DNA from: Chitinophaga agrisoli | GTDB lineage: Bacteria > Bacteroidota > Bacteroidia > Chitinophagales > Chitinophagaceae | Reading direction: 5' to 3' | Assembly: GCF_008386695.1 (NCBI RefSeq) | Contig: NZ_VUOC01000004.1 | Coordinates: 3,014,576-3,078,575 of the forward strand | DNA length: 64,000 bases | Shown here: positions 48,933 through 58,391 of the stretch, in pieces | How the letters are laid out: the number at the start of each line of letters is the position of its first letter | Numbering within the stretch: the first letter of the stretch is position 1 | Notes under the pieces: generated by a model | What the model was told of the DNA's origin: nothing | Database searches by the model: none | Seen by the model: only the letters and a program-made list of their open reading frames with translations | Made by a program: the position numbers and the translations under genes

Positions 48933-50164
48933 ACTATCCAGCGGTTCACCATATTATCCGGGCCTTCAAAAACTATCTTGTAAAAGCCGGAGGGTAGCTG
49001 ACCTACATTTATAGTGGCTTTTTCCTGCGCCAGGGGCGCCTCTCCCATTTGCCTATACTCATCTTTGCCACCTTCTTTGAAATTGTTGGTGGTAGCTATC
49101 CAGAACTTCACGTTGCCTTTCTTTTCCAGCGCTCTCCATTGCAATTGCAGCTGGCCGTTCTCCAGCTGCGCCTGGGGCTGAGCCAGGGATACCTTGCCTA
49201 TCAATGGCACACCGTCCAATTCCCGTGCATTATCCAGGGGAATGGGGATCTGCATAAAGCGGCTTATGCTGGGCATGATATCCACTATGCCGGGCGGGTT
49301 GTTCTTAAAATAGCTGTTCAGGTCCCTGGCGTTGGTCACCATCCAGGTGGTGCGCTCCCGGTCTGACTGGCCGCCGTGGCCCCTGCCGGTGCGGCTATCC
49401 CGTCCATGGTCTGTAGTGATGAAGATCAACCAGTCCTCGCCAAATTGTTTGCGGCGGTACTCAATGGCGTTCCAGATGCGGCTTACCTGGTCGTCTACCA
49501 TTTTAACGGCATCGTACATCTTATCGCTGTCGCCATAGCGGTGGCCCATATCATCGCTGTACTCCAGGTATACCCAGGAAAGGTCCGGGGCATTGGTGCG
49601 GAGATAAGCGTCTGCCTGGGTGGTCACTTCCTCATCCACCTGGTGTATGTACCAGCTGTTTTTATCGTGCGGGTAGCGTACGGTATCTATTTCCAGGCCA
49701 TCCACATGATGATCTATCTGCACATAACCCGTTTGTGGGAGGCTATCCCCTACCAGCTTGGTACGGTTATCCAGCCAGGTAGAGAAAATGGCGGTCTTTT
49801 TCTGCGGGTAGGCCTGTTTAAAATAGCGGAATACGCTCCAGTAGTTATAATTCTGCGCTTTTATATCATTGTCCCATACGTTATGTTTGTTTACCCAGGT
49901 GCCGGTAAGCAGGCTGTTATAGCCTACGGCGGAGATAGTGGGCGTTTGGGAATAACCGCCTTTTTCACCGCCTACATAGGCCCGGGTATAACCGCCCACG
50001 GCAGCTATGCTATCCAGGTGCGGGGTGGGTACTTTTTCTTCTACGTCTGCGGGTATGCCGTCTACAATAATGAATACGGCTTTACGTGCGCCTTTCTGCG
50101 CATGCAGGGTTATACCGCAGAGGGTACATAACAATAAGCAGCTGATGATCTTCAGTTGTTTCAT
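48920..50164 (-). CDS. Exported alkaline-phosphatase-superfamily phosphodiesterase (NPP-like)
   Basis: A 414-residue exported enzyme (signal peptide 1-22, ITLHAQ) of the nucleotide pyrophosphatase/phosphodiesterase branch. Metal and catalytic residues can be traced: Asp35 in IIVDGIP, nucleophile Thr76 in QTPTISAVGYNSLLTG, Asp204 and His208 in SDDMGH, Asp252 and His253 in TTDHGRD, and His263 in RGHGG. It would hydrolyse phosphodiester or phosphoester bonds outside the inner membrane. The gene starts 18 bases after susD, in the same transcript, so its product may trim what the SusC/SusD complex binds. No T9SS tail is seen. Exact substrate unknown. Confidence 0.9.
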   Translation of the reverse strand: MKQLKIISCLLLCTLCGITLHAQKGARKAVFIIVDGIPADVEEKVPTPHLDSIAAVGGYTRAYVGGEKGGYSQTPTISAVGYNSLLTGTWVNKHNVWDNDIKAQNYNYWSVFRYFKQAYPQKKTAIFSTWLDNRTKLVGDSLPQTGYVQIDHHVDGLEIDTVRYPHDKNSWYIHQVDEEVTTQADAYLRTNAPDLSWVYLEYSDDMGHRYGDSDKMYDAVKMVDDQVSRIWNAIEYRRKQFGEDWLIFITTDHGRDSRTGRGHGGQSDRERTTWMVTNARDLNSYFKNNPPGIVDIMPSISRFMQIPIPLDNARELDGVPLIGKVSLAQPQAQLENGQLQLQWRALEKKGNVKFWIATTNNFKEGGKDEYRQMGEAPLAQEKATINVGQLPSGFYKIVFEGPDNMVNRWIVSKK

Positions 50165-50182
50165 AATGCTGTTTTAAGATAG

Positions 50183-51646
50183 CTATTCCTTTATCAATAA
50201 CCACATTTGTCCGTTAATGTTGTCGCCAGCGGGAAATTGCCGGTCAATGGCGGCTGTTACATTATTACGGTTCAGGTCAAACTCATTTTCCGGGTACATC
50301 CAGCGTTTGGGGATCTGTTTGTTGTTCAGCACCCCGCCGCCGGATACGTCGAATACCGGGAAGCCGGTGCGGCGTTGCTCGTAAAAGGACAGCCAGCCGG
50401 TGTTGAGGAAGCTGCCTATATACTTTTGGGTGATAATGGCCTGGAGCTCCCCGCCTTTTGGTAGCTGCACCGCAGGTTGCGCCAGGTAAGCGGTGATACC
50501 TTCCGGTGCAATTTTATAGAATTCCATGGACGCCTGGATACCTTTTTTATAAAAATCATCCGCGCTGCCGCTGATCCAGCCGCGTACCACGGCTTCTGCC
50601 AGGATGAACTGCAGTTCTGCATACCCCATGGACACGCTGGGCTCATTAACGGGATCGTGGTAGTAACGGGCGTCTATCTTGGAGGCTTCGCCGGCTGCTA
50701 CACGGGTGGAGTTTTCGTTGATGGTAGCGCTGCCCATGATACCGCCGTAGGCATTAAAATCATCGTCTGCCTGGTTGGTATGGTCCGGCGCTTTATCCGC
50801 CATACGGAACAAACGTGGATCCTTCAGGCCTTTCAGCATGTTCACGAATGTTTCTTCCATATAGTAGGCGGTCTGCAGGCCGTTGTTATTAAAGTAAGGA
50901 TAGCGGTTGTTCTGCAGGTCATAAAACACCAGCTGGGCATTATCACCGTTACCGGTGAACAGGGGATACTGTGTGGGATTGTTCAGGATCTCGCTGAAGC
51001 GCTGTTTTACATTCAGTTTGGTATTGCCTTCTTTCTGAGAGAGCGTGATGAGCACCCGCAGGCTAAAGCTGTTGATGAGCTGTTTCCATTTTTTGATGCT
51101 GCCGCCAAAGATCACATCGCCCTGTATGCTGGCGCCGGTCTCGTCCAGCTCATTGTTGGCCGCTTTCAGCTGGTCCAGCACCTGCAGGAAAATGTCTTCC
51201 TGTTTATCATAGGCCGGCGTGAAGTTCTCATCGCTGCCGCCTTTCAGCGCTTCGCTGTAAGGCACATCGCCAAAGGTAAGCGTCAGGCGCATGATGAAGA
51301 AGGCGCGGAAGAATTTGCCCAGGGACATATACACGGGTTTATTGACCCGGGTAGCTTCGTTTTCCATCTGTACTACCTGCCGCAGGTTATTATAGTCGCC
51401 AAAACCGGCGCGTTGCCAGCCATAATACTGGCTATTATCCACCCCGTCCGTATAGGCCATTTGCCTGGACGCCAGCGCGGAAGCGATGTCGATCTCCTTA
51501 AAGGCTGCTACTTCTATATTGGTCAGCACCAGGTCTGGCGAGGCCAGGGTGGGTTTATTAGGATCTGTCTGAAATTTTTCAAACTTCTTGCAACCGGCCA
51601 ATGCGGTAAACAACAGCAGGTATATCACTACATATATCTTACGCAT
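50183..51646 (-). CDS. SusD/RagB-family surface lipoprotein (SusD-like 2 type)
   Basis: A 487-residue outer-membrane lipoprotein (lipobox TALAGC, Cys19) that forms the lid of the SusC channel and captures ligand. SusD-like features: TDPNKPT after the anchor, KFFRAFFIMRLTLTFGDVPYSEAL (TPR-type helices), and WSI-like repeats through SIKKWKQLINSFSLRVLI. The C-terminal part has YAELQFILAEAVVRGW and TGWLSFYEQRRTGFP, typical of the SusD-like 2 subgroup. It follows susC by 19 bases. The ligand cannot be read from sequence; no glycosidase is present in the locus. Confidence 0.93.
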   Translation of the reverse strand: MRKIYVVIYLLLFTALAGCKKFEKFQTDPNKPTLASPDLVLTNIEVAAFKEIDIASALASRQMAYTDGVDNSQYYGWQRAGFGDYNNLRQVVQMENEATRVNKPVYMSLGKFFRAFFIMRLTLTFGDVPYSEALKGGSDENFTPAYDKQEDIFLQVLDQLKAANNELDETGASIQGDVIFGGSIKKWKQLINSFSLRVLITLSQKEGNTKLNVKQRFSEILNNPTQYPLFTGNGDNAQLVFYDLQNNRYPYFNNNGLQTAYYMEETFVNMLKGLKDPRLFRMADKAPDHTNQADDDFNAYGGIMGSATINENSTRVAAGEASKIDARYYHDPVNEPSVSMGYAELQFILAEAVVRGWISGSADDFYKKGIQASMEFYKIAPEGITAYLAQPAVQLPKGGELQAIITQKYIGSFLNTGWLSFYEQRRTGFPVFDVSGGGVLNNKQIPKRWMYPENEFDLNRNNVTAAIDRQFPAGDNINGQMWLLIKE

Positions 51647-51665
51647 ACATTACTTGCTTTGATGA

Positions 51666-54600
51666 TCAGAATTTTAAGTTCACGTTAACGCCCATGCTAC
51701 GCATAGAGGGTGACTGCAGGTTATCTACGCCGGTATCCGGGTCTACGTTAGGCAGTTTGGCAAACAGCAGCAGGTTACGGCCTATGAAGGACACGGAGGC
51801 AGCGCGGAAGAACGTTTGTGAGAGCCATTTGGAAGGCAGGTTCCAGCTAAGGTTCACCTCGCGCAGCTTCAGGAAAGTTTCTGAATAGAAGTTATAGTTG
51901 TCGTTGGCGGCGTTGCTGGTATTTACCATGTAATCGATATAATTCACCGCTTTCGTATTGGGCGCAAAAGTGCGGGTATCGCTGGTGATATTGCCGTTAC
52001 CATCGTATTGGATCTGTCCGCCGGTTACGATCACGCCTTGTCCTACATAGGTGGCCTTACCTTCGTTGGCATCATCGCGGAACTGGTTTACCGTGCCGGG
52101 ATGGGTACCGCCCCACCACATTTTCTGGTTAGTGGTAGAATAGATCAAACCGCCTATACGGCCATCCACCAGGAAGCGGAGGGAGAAATTGCGGTAGCGC
52201 AGGGTATTCTCTACGCCGTAGACCCAATCCGGATCATCATTACCGATGTAACGGGAGAAGGGATCCGATTTAGGGAACCCATTGCTCTCGTATACAATAT
52301 GGCCCTGCTGGTCTGTTTCGTATACACCCGTAAAGATCTTGTCCATACGGTCGCCTACCTTTAGCTTATCCAGCTGGGCGGCGTTGTTGAAAATGGCTTT
52401 AAGGTAGCGGTGGTAGCTGCTCAGGTTCACCATTACATCCCAGCTAAAGTTCTTACTGCGTATAGGGCTGCCGGTTAATACAAACTCCATGCCTTTACGC
52501 AGGTACTCGTTACCATTTTCACGGCGGGAATTAAAACCGCTGGCGCCGGATACGTTGATGTTTACGATGTTGTTATAATCGCGGATGCGGTAGTAGGATG
52601 CATCCAGCCCCAGGCGGTTGCCAAAGAACTTCAGCTCCAGGCCTGCTTCCCAGGAAGAGGAAGTACGGGGCTTGAGATCAGGGTTCTGCAGATCGCCGCC
52701 GTATACGAGGGATGGCACACCATTCCACTTATCACCAATATCATAAGTAGGCAGATAGTTATACGTGTAGCCGTTATCAGAATCCAGCAGACCGCCGGAT
52801 ACTTTTGACCAGGAGCCACGGGCTTTCAGATAGGTGAACCAATGCGGCAGCTTTACCAGCTCAGACACCAGCACAGAGCCGGACACAGAGGGATAGAAGA
52901 AGGTGTTATTGCTTACCGGCAGGGTAGAAATTTTATCGTTACGGCCGGTGAGCGTAAGGTAGAACGCGCCCATATATTCCAGGTCTACAAAGCCATACAG
53001 GCCACTGGTACGTCTTTCTTCAAGGCCGTTGGTGCTTTGTACGGGGTTGGTAGAGTTGCTGAGGTTATAGAGGTCCGGTATGCTTAAACCATCTGTGTTG
53101 GATGATTGGTAACGGTCGTTACGGTAGTAGTTGGAACTGCCTGCTTCCGCATGCACGGTGAAGTCTTTGCTGAAGCTATGTTCGTAGCTTAAGATCAGGT
53201 CTGTAACGATATCGAAATAATCACGGCTGCCTACATAAAAGTTACCGCGTGATTTATCGTCATAACGGATATAACTCTTAGGCTCCGCCAGGTTGGATGT
53301 TAATCCGAAGGTATTTATACCCGTGCGGAACTTGGCGCTAAGGTCCTTACTGAACTTATAGTTCAGCGCCATGGAGCCAAAGGTATTATTCTTATAGTAA
53401 CCGTTCAGCAGCTCATATGCCTGGAAATAAGGGTTGTTATACCATGACTGGTTATAGTGCTTCTGCTGCAGCCCTTCCCGGCCGGGTTGCCAGTAGCTGC
53501 GCAGGTCGCGGATGTCTACATCTGTGCCGGTCCATAATACCAGGTTATACAGGTAGTTGGCAGGACCGTAGCTAACTTCCGGGTAGTTATCTGTATACTG
53601 GCGGTTGTAGGTGAAACGCGCGTCTACATTCAGCCTGTCAGACAGGTTGTAATTACCGCCCAGGGTAAAGGAGCTGTTATTCAGCCCTGTATTGGGCACG
53701 GTACCTTGCTGGAAGATATGGGAGGCAGAGGCGCGGAAAGTACCTTTATCATTGCCTTTGGTAATGCTGATATTATTGGTGGAGATGATACCGGTACGGA
53801 AGAAATTGCGCACATTATCCTTTCCACGGGAGATCCAGGGCAGGGGCTTGCGCTCCCCAGTGGTAGGATCTACCGGGCTGTTATACTGTGGCGTTTCCCA
53901 ATAGCCACTGGGCGTGCTGGGATCTTTCTGGTTCAGCTTGGGGCCCCAGATCCAGCCGGAGCCTTCCGGGCCGCCGCCAGAACCATCTACATACTCATAC
54001 TTGCCTTTATAGCCATCGCCATAAGTACTTTGCACTTTAGGGATGCGGATAAAGGAGGTCTGGAACATGGTGGAAGAGTTGAACTCTACGGACAGGTCTT
54101 TGCCTTTACCACGTTTAGTGGTGATCATCACGGCGCCGTACTGGCCTATGGAACCGTATAAAGCAGAGGCAGTGGGGCCTTTAAGCACGTTGATGCTTTC
54201 CACATCATCCGGGTTCACTTTCCACATATCCGCCAGCTGGTCAGGGATACCGTCTATTACGATAAGGGGTTTCTGGCCACGGAGGGAGATCACCGCATCG
54301 CGGAAAAGATCCGTAGAGCTGCTGATGGTTAAACCGGCCACCCTGCCGGTGAGTGAGCTTACCAGGTTGGGCTCGCGGGCCTGGGTAAGGTTTTCTCCTT
54401 TTACTTCCTGTACGGCATAACCCAGTGATTTCTTCTCTTTCTGGATGCCCAAAGCCGTTACCACTACTTCATTGAGGCCGGATACATCTGCCTGTAATGC
54501 CACATTGATCGTGGACTGGCCGCCAACGGGCATTTCTATGCGTTTAAAGCCTACCAGGGAGAAGATCAGTACATCCGTAGGCGATACGCCTGCCAGGGAA

Positions 54601-55082
54601 TAACGGCCATTACCATCCGTAGTAGCGCCTTTAGTTTTGCCTTTTACGGCTACCACTACGCCGGGTAAGGGCGTATTATTGGAAGCGTCTGTTACGCTGC
54701 CGCTAACGGTTACCTGTTGCAGCACGCTTTTATCGCCTGTTATGCTTTTTACTGCGTAATAGTTGCCGTATACCAGCTCACTGGTCAGGCCCAGTGGGTG
54801 CAACAGCTGGGGCAGGGCCGTTTGCAGGTCTGCCTGGGTGATCTTATGCAGGGTTTGTTCGCTGACTGTTTTGCCCTGGAGCACGCTGCTGTTGTAATTG
54901 AATTTTATTTTATGTGCGTTTTCCAGCTGCAGCAGCACCTCTTCCAGTGTGTACGAGTGGCGGGCATAGCCCGTACCTGCCTGTGCCATGATGCTTTGCG
55001 CATACACGGGGCTAACCAGGCAAGCTATCATATACCACATAATAATGCCTACTACTCTTTTTATAAGTAGCTTTTTGTGCAT
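51666..55082 (-). CDS. SusC/RagA-family TonB-dependent transporter with signalling domain
   Basis: A 1138-residue outer-membrane transporter. Signal peptide (ends SPVYAQ, ~29), an STN secretin/TonB short N-terminal domain (~43-115, YTLEEVLLQLENAHKIKFNY) that contacts FecR, a carboxypeptidase-D-like regulatory domain (~124-205, VTVSGSVTDASNNTPLPGVV), a plug domain (~215-325, LNEVVVTALGIQKEKKSLGY and IRGV-like DGIPDQLADM), then the 22-strand barrel ending in MRSMGVNVNLKF. The STN domain means it senses and imports its ligand, feeding the signal to FecR and the sigma factor encoded just upstream. Energy comes from TonB/ExbBD encoded elsewhere. Confidence 0.95.
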   Translation of the reverse strand: MHKKLLIKRVVGIIMWYMIACLVSPVYAQSIMAQAGTGYARHSYTLEEVLLQLENAHKIKFNYNSSVLQGKTVSEQTLHKITQADLQTALPQLLHPLGLTSELVYGNYYAVKSITGDKSVLQQVTVSGSVTDASNNTPLPGVVVAVKGKTKGATTDGNGRYSLAGVSPTDVLIFSLVGFKRIEMPVGGQSTINVALQADVSGLNEVVVTALGIQKEKKSLGYAVQEVKGENLTQAREPNLVSSLTGRVAGLTISSSTDLFRDAVISLRGQKPLIVIDGIPDQLADMWKVNPDDVESINVLKGPTASALYGSIGQYGAVMITTKRGKGKDLSVEFNSSTMFQTSFIRIPKVQSTYGDGYKGKYEYVDGSGGGPEGSGWIWGPKLNQKDPSTPSGYWETPQYNSPVDPTTGERKPLPWISRGKDNVRNFFRTGIISTNNISITKGNDKGTFRASASHIFQQGTVPNTGLNNSSFTLGGNYNLSDRLNVDARFTYNRQYTDNYPEVSYGPANYLYNLVLWTGTDVDIRDLRSYWQPGREGLQQKHYNQSWYNNPYFQAYELLNGYYKNNTFGSMALNYKFSKDLSAKFRTGINTFGLTSNLAEPKSYIRYDDKSRGNFYVGSRDYFDIVTDLILSYEHSFSKDFTVHAEAGSSNYYRNDRYQSSNTDGLSIPDLYNLSNSTNPVQSTNGLEERRTSGLYGFVDLEYMGAFYLTLTGRNDKISTLPVSNNTFFYPSVSGSVLVSELVKLPHWFTYLKARGSWSKVSGGLLDSDNGYTYNYLPTYDIGDKWNGVPSLVYGGDLQNPDLKPRTSSSWEAGLELKFFGNRLGLDASYYRIRDYNNIVNINVSGASGFNSRRENGNEYLRKGMEFVLTGSPIRSKNFSWDVMVNLSSYHRYLKAIFNNAAQLDKLKVGDRMDKIFTGVYETDQQGHIVYESNGFPKSDPFSRYIGNDDPDWVYGVENTLRYRNFSLRFLVDGRIGGLIYSTTNQKMWWGGTHPGTVNQFRDDANEGKATYVGQGVIVTGGQIQYDGNGNITSDTRTFAPNTKAVNYIDYMVNTSNAANDNYNFYSETFLKLREVNLSWNLPSKWLSQTFFRAASVSFIGRNLLLFAKLPNVDPDTGVDNLQSPSMRSMGVNVNLKF

Positions 55083-55128
55083 AACCTATTTTTTTAAAGG
55101 CGTTGAATAATTGTACAGGCAAATAAGA

Positions 55129-56097
55129 TCAGTGAGCCGGCCGGATCACTATCTGCCTGTTGTTTGGTTTATCTATCCTGATATCAAGCGATCTTTCGAG
55201 AATGGACAGGAACAGCGCCAGGTCATTGGCCGGAGCGGTACCTGTGAATAAAAGCGTATCCAGCTGCGGTTGCGCAAACAGCACCTCTACGCCAAACTGC
55301 CGTTGTACGACAGCGGCTATGGCGGAAAGGCGGGCCTGGCGGAAGGTGAGCACATTATCCTTCCAGCCGGTGAGGGCCATCGTGTCCGCAGACTGTTTAC
55401 TGAGCTGTTTTGCCGCATTGTGATACACGGCCATTTCTCCTGGTTCCAACACCATGGCGCTGTTATGTTCACTGTCCGCTGCGCTTACTTTTACGCATCC
55501 ACTGTTCAATACTACCTGTATGGTGCTATCGTTATTATGTACATTAAACTGGGTGCCTAATACGGCTATATCCAAAGCCTGTCCGGCATGTACGGTAAAT
55601 ACGCCCGCGGCGGGCCTGATATCAAAGAAGGCTTCGCCCTGCAGCCATACCTCGCGGGCCTTACCGGGCAACATGATGCTATCGTATTTCAGGATAGTAT
55701 TGGCATTCAGGGTGACGGCGCTACCATCCGGCAGCATAATACGGCTGATCTGTCCATATCCTGTATGGATAGTAGACAAGGCGGCGCGCTGCCGGGGCAA
55801 CCACTGGTATACCCCCACGATCACTGCTATCAATGCGGCAGCGGCGGCGAAACGTATGAGCAGGCGACGGTAACGGACGCCTGCTGGCGGAGTCTGGATA
55901 TCCAGCACGTACTCCATCACACGGACGGAGGCCGCAGGTCCCAGGCCAGGCTGTTCCTCACCGGTATCCGCCAGCTCTTCCGGGTCCGGCAATAGTTCCG
56001 GATCCCCTCCCTGCTGCAGCCAGGCAATCAGCTGCTCCCGTTCTCCGGGCGTACAGTTACCTGCTGCATGTTTGATCAATAGTTTCCTGATATCCAT
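55129..56097 (-). CDS. FecR-family anti-sigma factor
   Basis: A 322-residue inner-membrane regulator. The cytosolic N-terminal ~85 residues (MDIRKLLIKHAAGNCTPGER) would bind the sigma factor, one transmembrane helix lies at ~86-103 (FAAAAALIAVIVGVYQWL), and the periplasmic FecR domain follows (ISRIMLPDGSAVTLNANTIL, VWLQGEAFFDI). The C-terminal DUF4974-like region (about 255-320, VLTFRQARLSAIAAVVQRQF) would contact the STN domain of the transporter. The start is the ATG of MDIRKLL; an upstream TTG is not favoured. It lies between the sigma factor and susC genes, the classic order. Confidence 0.93.
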   Translation of the reverse strand: MDIRKLLIKHAAGNCTPGEREQLIAWLQQGGDPELLPDPEELADTGEEQPGLGPAASVRVMEYVLDIQTPPAGVRYRRLLIRFAAAAALIAVIVGVYQWLPRQRAALSTIHTGYGQISRIMLPDGSAVTLNANTILKYDSIMLPGKAREVWLQGEAFFDIRPAAGVFTVHAGQALDIAVLGTQFNVHNNDSTIQVVLNSGCVKVSAADSEHNSAMVLEPGEMAVYHNAAKQLSKQSADTMALTGWKDNVLTFRQARLSAIAAVVQRQFGVEVLFAQPQLDTLLFTGTAPANDLALFLSILERSLDIRIDKPNNRQIVIRPAH

Positions 56098-56253
56098 TTT
56101 GTACTTATACAATCCGGATCACAAACAGGACGATGCGGAGAGAAAATATTTTTTAGCTAATCTTTTCTTAGGCTACAGTAGCAGCACCGGCACGCAAAAC
56201 CTGCCCTCCTGAGGGATTTCAAGGGAACGGATAAATAAGGATGAGGTGGGGGG

Positions 56254-56880
56254 TTAACAAACAGCTTCCAGCGCGGCCGTATGCAATGCGGCCTGGCAAC
56301 TGGTGAAGATGAGTAACGGTATAATAATATCGTGTATATCGTAATGTATATGCAATTGTGTACGCAGGAAGCGGCTGGCTTTCGTGATCTGGTCTTTGAC
56401 CGTATTCTTTGACAGGCCCAGCTTGTCTGCTATCTCTTCATGCGAGAGACCATCTATCCGGCTCATGGCGTAGATGAGCCGTCTTTGCGGCGGCAGCTGC
56501 TCCAGTAGCCGGGTTTTCCAGCGCTGCAGCTCTGCCAGGGAAATATGTTCTTCTGTGGTATTAACGGCAGCGGGCTGCTGGTAAAATACTACCTGGCGCA
56601 GGGAGGCGTCCAGCGCTGCTTTTTTAAGCTGGTTGAATACGCCGTGTTTGGTAGCGGTGTAGAGGTAGGATTTGATAGATTGGGTCTCATCCAGCTGCCG
56701 GCGGTTGAGCCATAGTTTCATGAACACTTCCTGCACTACTTCTTCTGCCAGCTCCCGGGATTTGCACAGCTTAAAGGCATAACCGAACAGCGGATCCTTA
56801 GCGGCAAAAAAGAGGCGGCTGAAAGCGGCGGCGTTCCCTTCCTTTATCTGTAATACATATTCTTGTATGCGCGGATCCAT
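56254..56880 (-). CDS. ECF RNA polymerase sigma factor
   Basis: A 208-residue extracytoplasmic-function sigma factor. Region 2 covers ~25-95 (YAFKLCKSRELAEEVVQEVF and MKLWLNRRQL), region 4 covers ~125-180 with the helix-turn-helix LSHEEIADKLGLSKNTVKDQ. A hydrophobic C-terminal tail (IIIPLLIFTSCQAALHTAAL) extends past region 4, as in many Bacteroidota FecI-like proteins. It heads the sigma, fecR, susC, susD, phosphodiesterase unit and presumably activates it when the transporter binds ligand. Start at the ATG of MDPRIQEYV; a TTG five codons upstream is possible. Confidence 0.93.
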   Translation of the reverse strand: MDPRIQEYVLQIKEGNAAAFSRLFFAAKDPLFGYAFKLCKSRELAEEVVQEVFMKLWLNRRQLDETQSIKSYLYTATKHGVFNQLKKAALDASLRQVVFYQQPAAVNTTEEHISLAELQRWKTRLLEQLPPQRRLIYAMSRIDGLSHEEIADKLGLSKNTVKDQITKASRFLRTQLHIHYDIHDIIIPLLIFTSCQAALHTAALEAVC

Positions 56881-56951
56881 AAGTTGCAACGCCAAAGGTC
56901 TGCAATCATTCTTATTGGAAGATTAAGCGAGTATTAATTTTAAGTAAAGGA

Positions 56952-58319
56952 TCAATGGGAATGACTTAACACCTTTACCATGGCTTCTGCCTTGAGCAGG
57001 CATTCTTCCCATTCTTTGACGGGATCGCTGTAGAAGGTGATGGCGGAGCCGGTAGGGAATGAGAGGTAACGGGCGGCGGCGTTATACAGGATGCTTCGGA
57101 TCACGACGTTAAGATCAAAATCGCCTTCCGGGGTAATGTAACCTACCGCGCCGGAGAACAGGCCCCTGCGGGTGGGCTCATACTGATCTATGAGCTGCAT
57201 GACCTTTATTTTGGGCGCGCCGGTCATGGAGCCCATGGGAAAGGCATGCTGCATAACTGCGGTGAAGGGCAGGTCTGGCTGGCGGGTAGCCTTTACCGTA
57301 GAGATCATGTGGTGCACATGGGCAAATGAATAGATACCGTACAGCTCTTCTACGGCCACGCTGCCGGGGGTAGCGGTATGGGCCAGGTCATTACGCACCA
57401 GGTCTACGACCATCACGTTCTCAGACCGTTCCTTGGGGCTGTTGTAAAGAGTCTCGCGGGCCTGTGCATCCAGGAAAGGATCTGCCAGGCGGCGGGTAGT
57501 GCCTTTGATGGGCTGGGAAATAACGGTTTGGCCCTGCTGCTGCATAAAACGCTCCGGGCTGGAGCAGAGGAGGTATTGATCTTTTACCTTGTAATAGGCT
57601 GCAAAGGGGGCGGGTGACAGCTTGTTCAGCTTATCAAACAACGTTAAGGGGTGTATGTTTATATCGCGGATAAAGTTATCGCGGCAAAAATTCACTTCGT
57701 AGCAGTCGCCGCGGAGAATGTGCTGTTGCAGGGCGCGGACTGCCTGGAGATAGCCTTCCCGGTGCAGGTGGCTTTGTGGAGTGATGGCCTTTTTCTGCGC
57801 GGTGGCCCCAGGCTGTTGTACTACCTTTTCCGGCATTTGCAGGCAGGCTTCGTAGACCTCCCGGGCCTGCTCTGGGGTAAACTCCTCCCCTCCAATGCTT
57901 ACCTGCTCCCGCTGTAATAGCATCACTACCCGGGGGCGGAAAAAGTATATATCGGGAAAGGCTATTCCGTCCGTTTCAGGAGCGTTTGTTCTATCCTCTT
58001 TTAAAGCGTTTATCCCTGCTGCTTTCCGGGCCCCTATTTCTTCCGCTTTAAACGCCTTTAGAGCCGCTTTTTGCTCACCGTTGACATCGGGTATCAACTG
58101 GGCGGTTTCCTGCTTTAAATCATACCCTAAATGGCCAAATAACCAATCCTTACAATTATCATGTAACTGCTGCAATGCGGAGAAGGCGTTGCCTGCGGGG
58201 GCGGAGATGTATTCCAGGGCCTCTGTGGCCAGCAGGGCCTCGTAACGGTTGTAGGGAGAGGGGTAATCATTATTATCCAAAAAACAACAAATGTTGAACC
58301 GGTCAGACCAATTCAACAT
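56952..58319 (-). CDS. pabB: Aminodeoxychorismate synthase component I
   Basis: A 455-residue enzyme of folate synthesis that converts chorismate and ammonia to 4-amino-4-deoxychorismate. The chorismate-binding domain has GDCYEVNFC, LCSSPERFM, SQPIKGTTRR and GSMTGAPKIKVMQ. The Lys of PIKGT is the residue that distinguishes PabB from anthranilate synthase (which has PIAGT). The N-terminus MLNWSDRFNICCFLDNNDYP is short and soluble. The partner glutaminase PabA and lyase PabC are not in the window. The start codon lies in the arm of a perfect 17-bp inverted repeat, which may hide the start in the mRNA. Confidence 0.92.
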   Translation of the reverse strand: MLNWSDRFNICCFLDNNDYPSPYNRYEALLATEALEYISAPAGNAFSALQQLHDNCKDWLFGHLGYDLKQETAQLIPDVNGEQKAALKAFKAEEIGARKAAGINALKEDRTNAPETDGIAFPDIYFFRPRVVMLLQREQVSIGGEEFTPEQAREVYEACLQMPEKVVQQPGATAQKKAITPQSHLHREGYLQAVRALQQHILRGDCYEVNFCRDNFIRDINIHPLTLFDKLNKLSPAPFAAYYKVKDQYLLCSSPERFMQQQGQTVISQPIKGTTRRLADPFLDAQARETLYNSPKERSENVMVVDLVRNDLAHTATPGSVAVEELYGIYSFAHVHHMISTVKATRQPDLPFTAVMQHAFPMGSMTGAPKIKVMQLIDQYEPTRRGLFSGAVGYITPEGDFDLNVVIRSILYNAAARYLSFPTGSAITFYSDPVKEWEECLLKAEAMVKVLSHSH

Positions 58320-58328
58320 TTGTTGTTT
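58282..58328 (-). promoter_or_regulatory. Inverted repeat enclosing the pabB start codon
   Basis: AAACAACAAATGTTGAA and TTCAACATTTGTTGTTT are perfect 17-bp complements around a 13-base loop. In the mRNA the pabB AUG lies in the 5' arm, so the hairpin would occlude initiation. It is a candidate translational switch or protein-binding dyad. The codons in the 3' arm encode FNICC. Confidence 0.6.
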
Positions 58329-58391
58329 AAAGACTTTATGATTTGCTACTGGAAAATCGTGAAATATCCTGATAATGCTTTGTTTTAAAGC

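Noticed and set aside
50477-51688. A 403-codon plus-strand frame opposite susD
   Set aside because: Antisense shadow of a conserved gene; Ile/Val/Phe/Gly-rich with no domain, and the opposite strand has a clear lipobox and SusD motifs.
48920-56880. A polysaccharide utilisation locus
   Set aside because: SusC and SusD are present, but there is no glycoside hydrolase, polysaccharide lyase or carbohydrate esterase beside them; the only enzyme is a phosphodiesterase-type protein.
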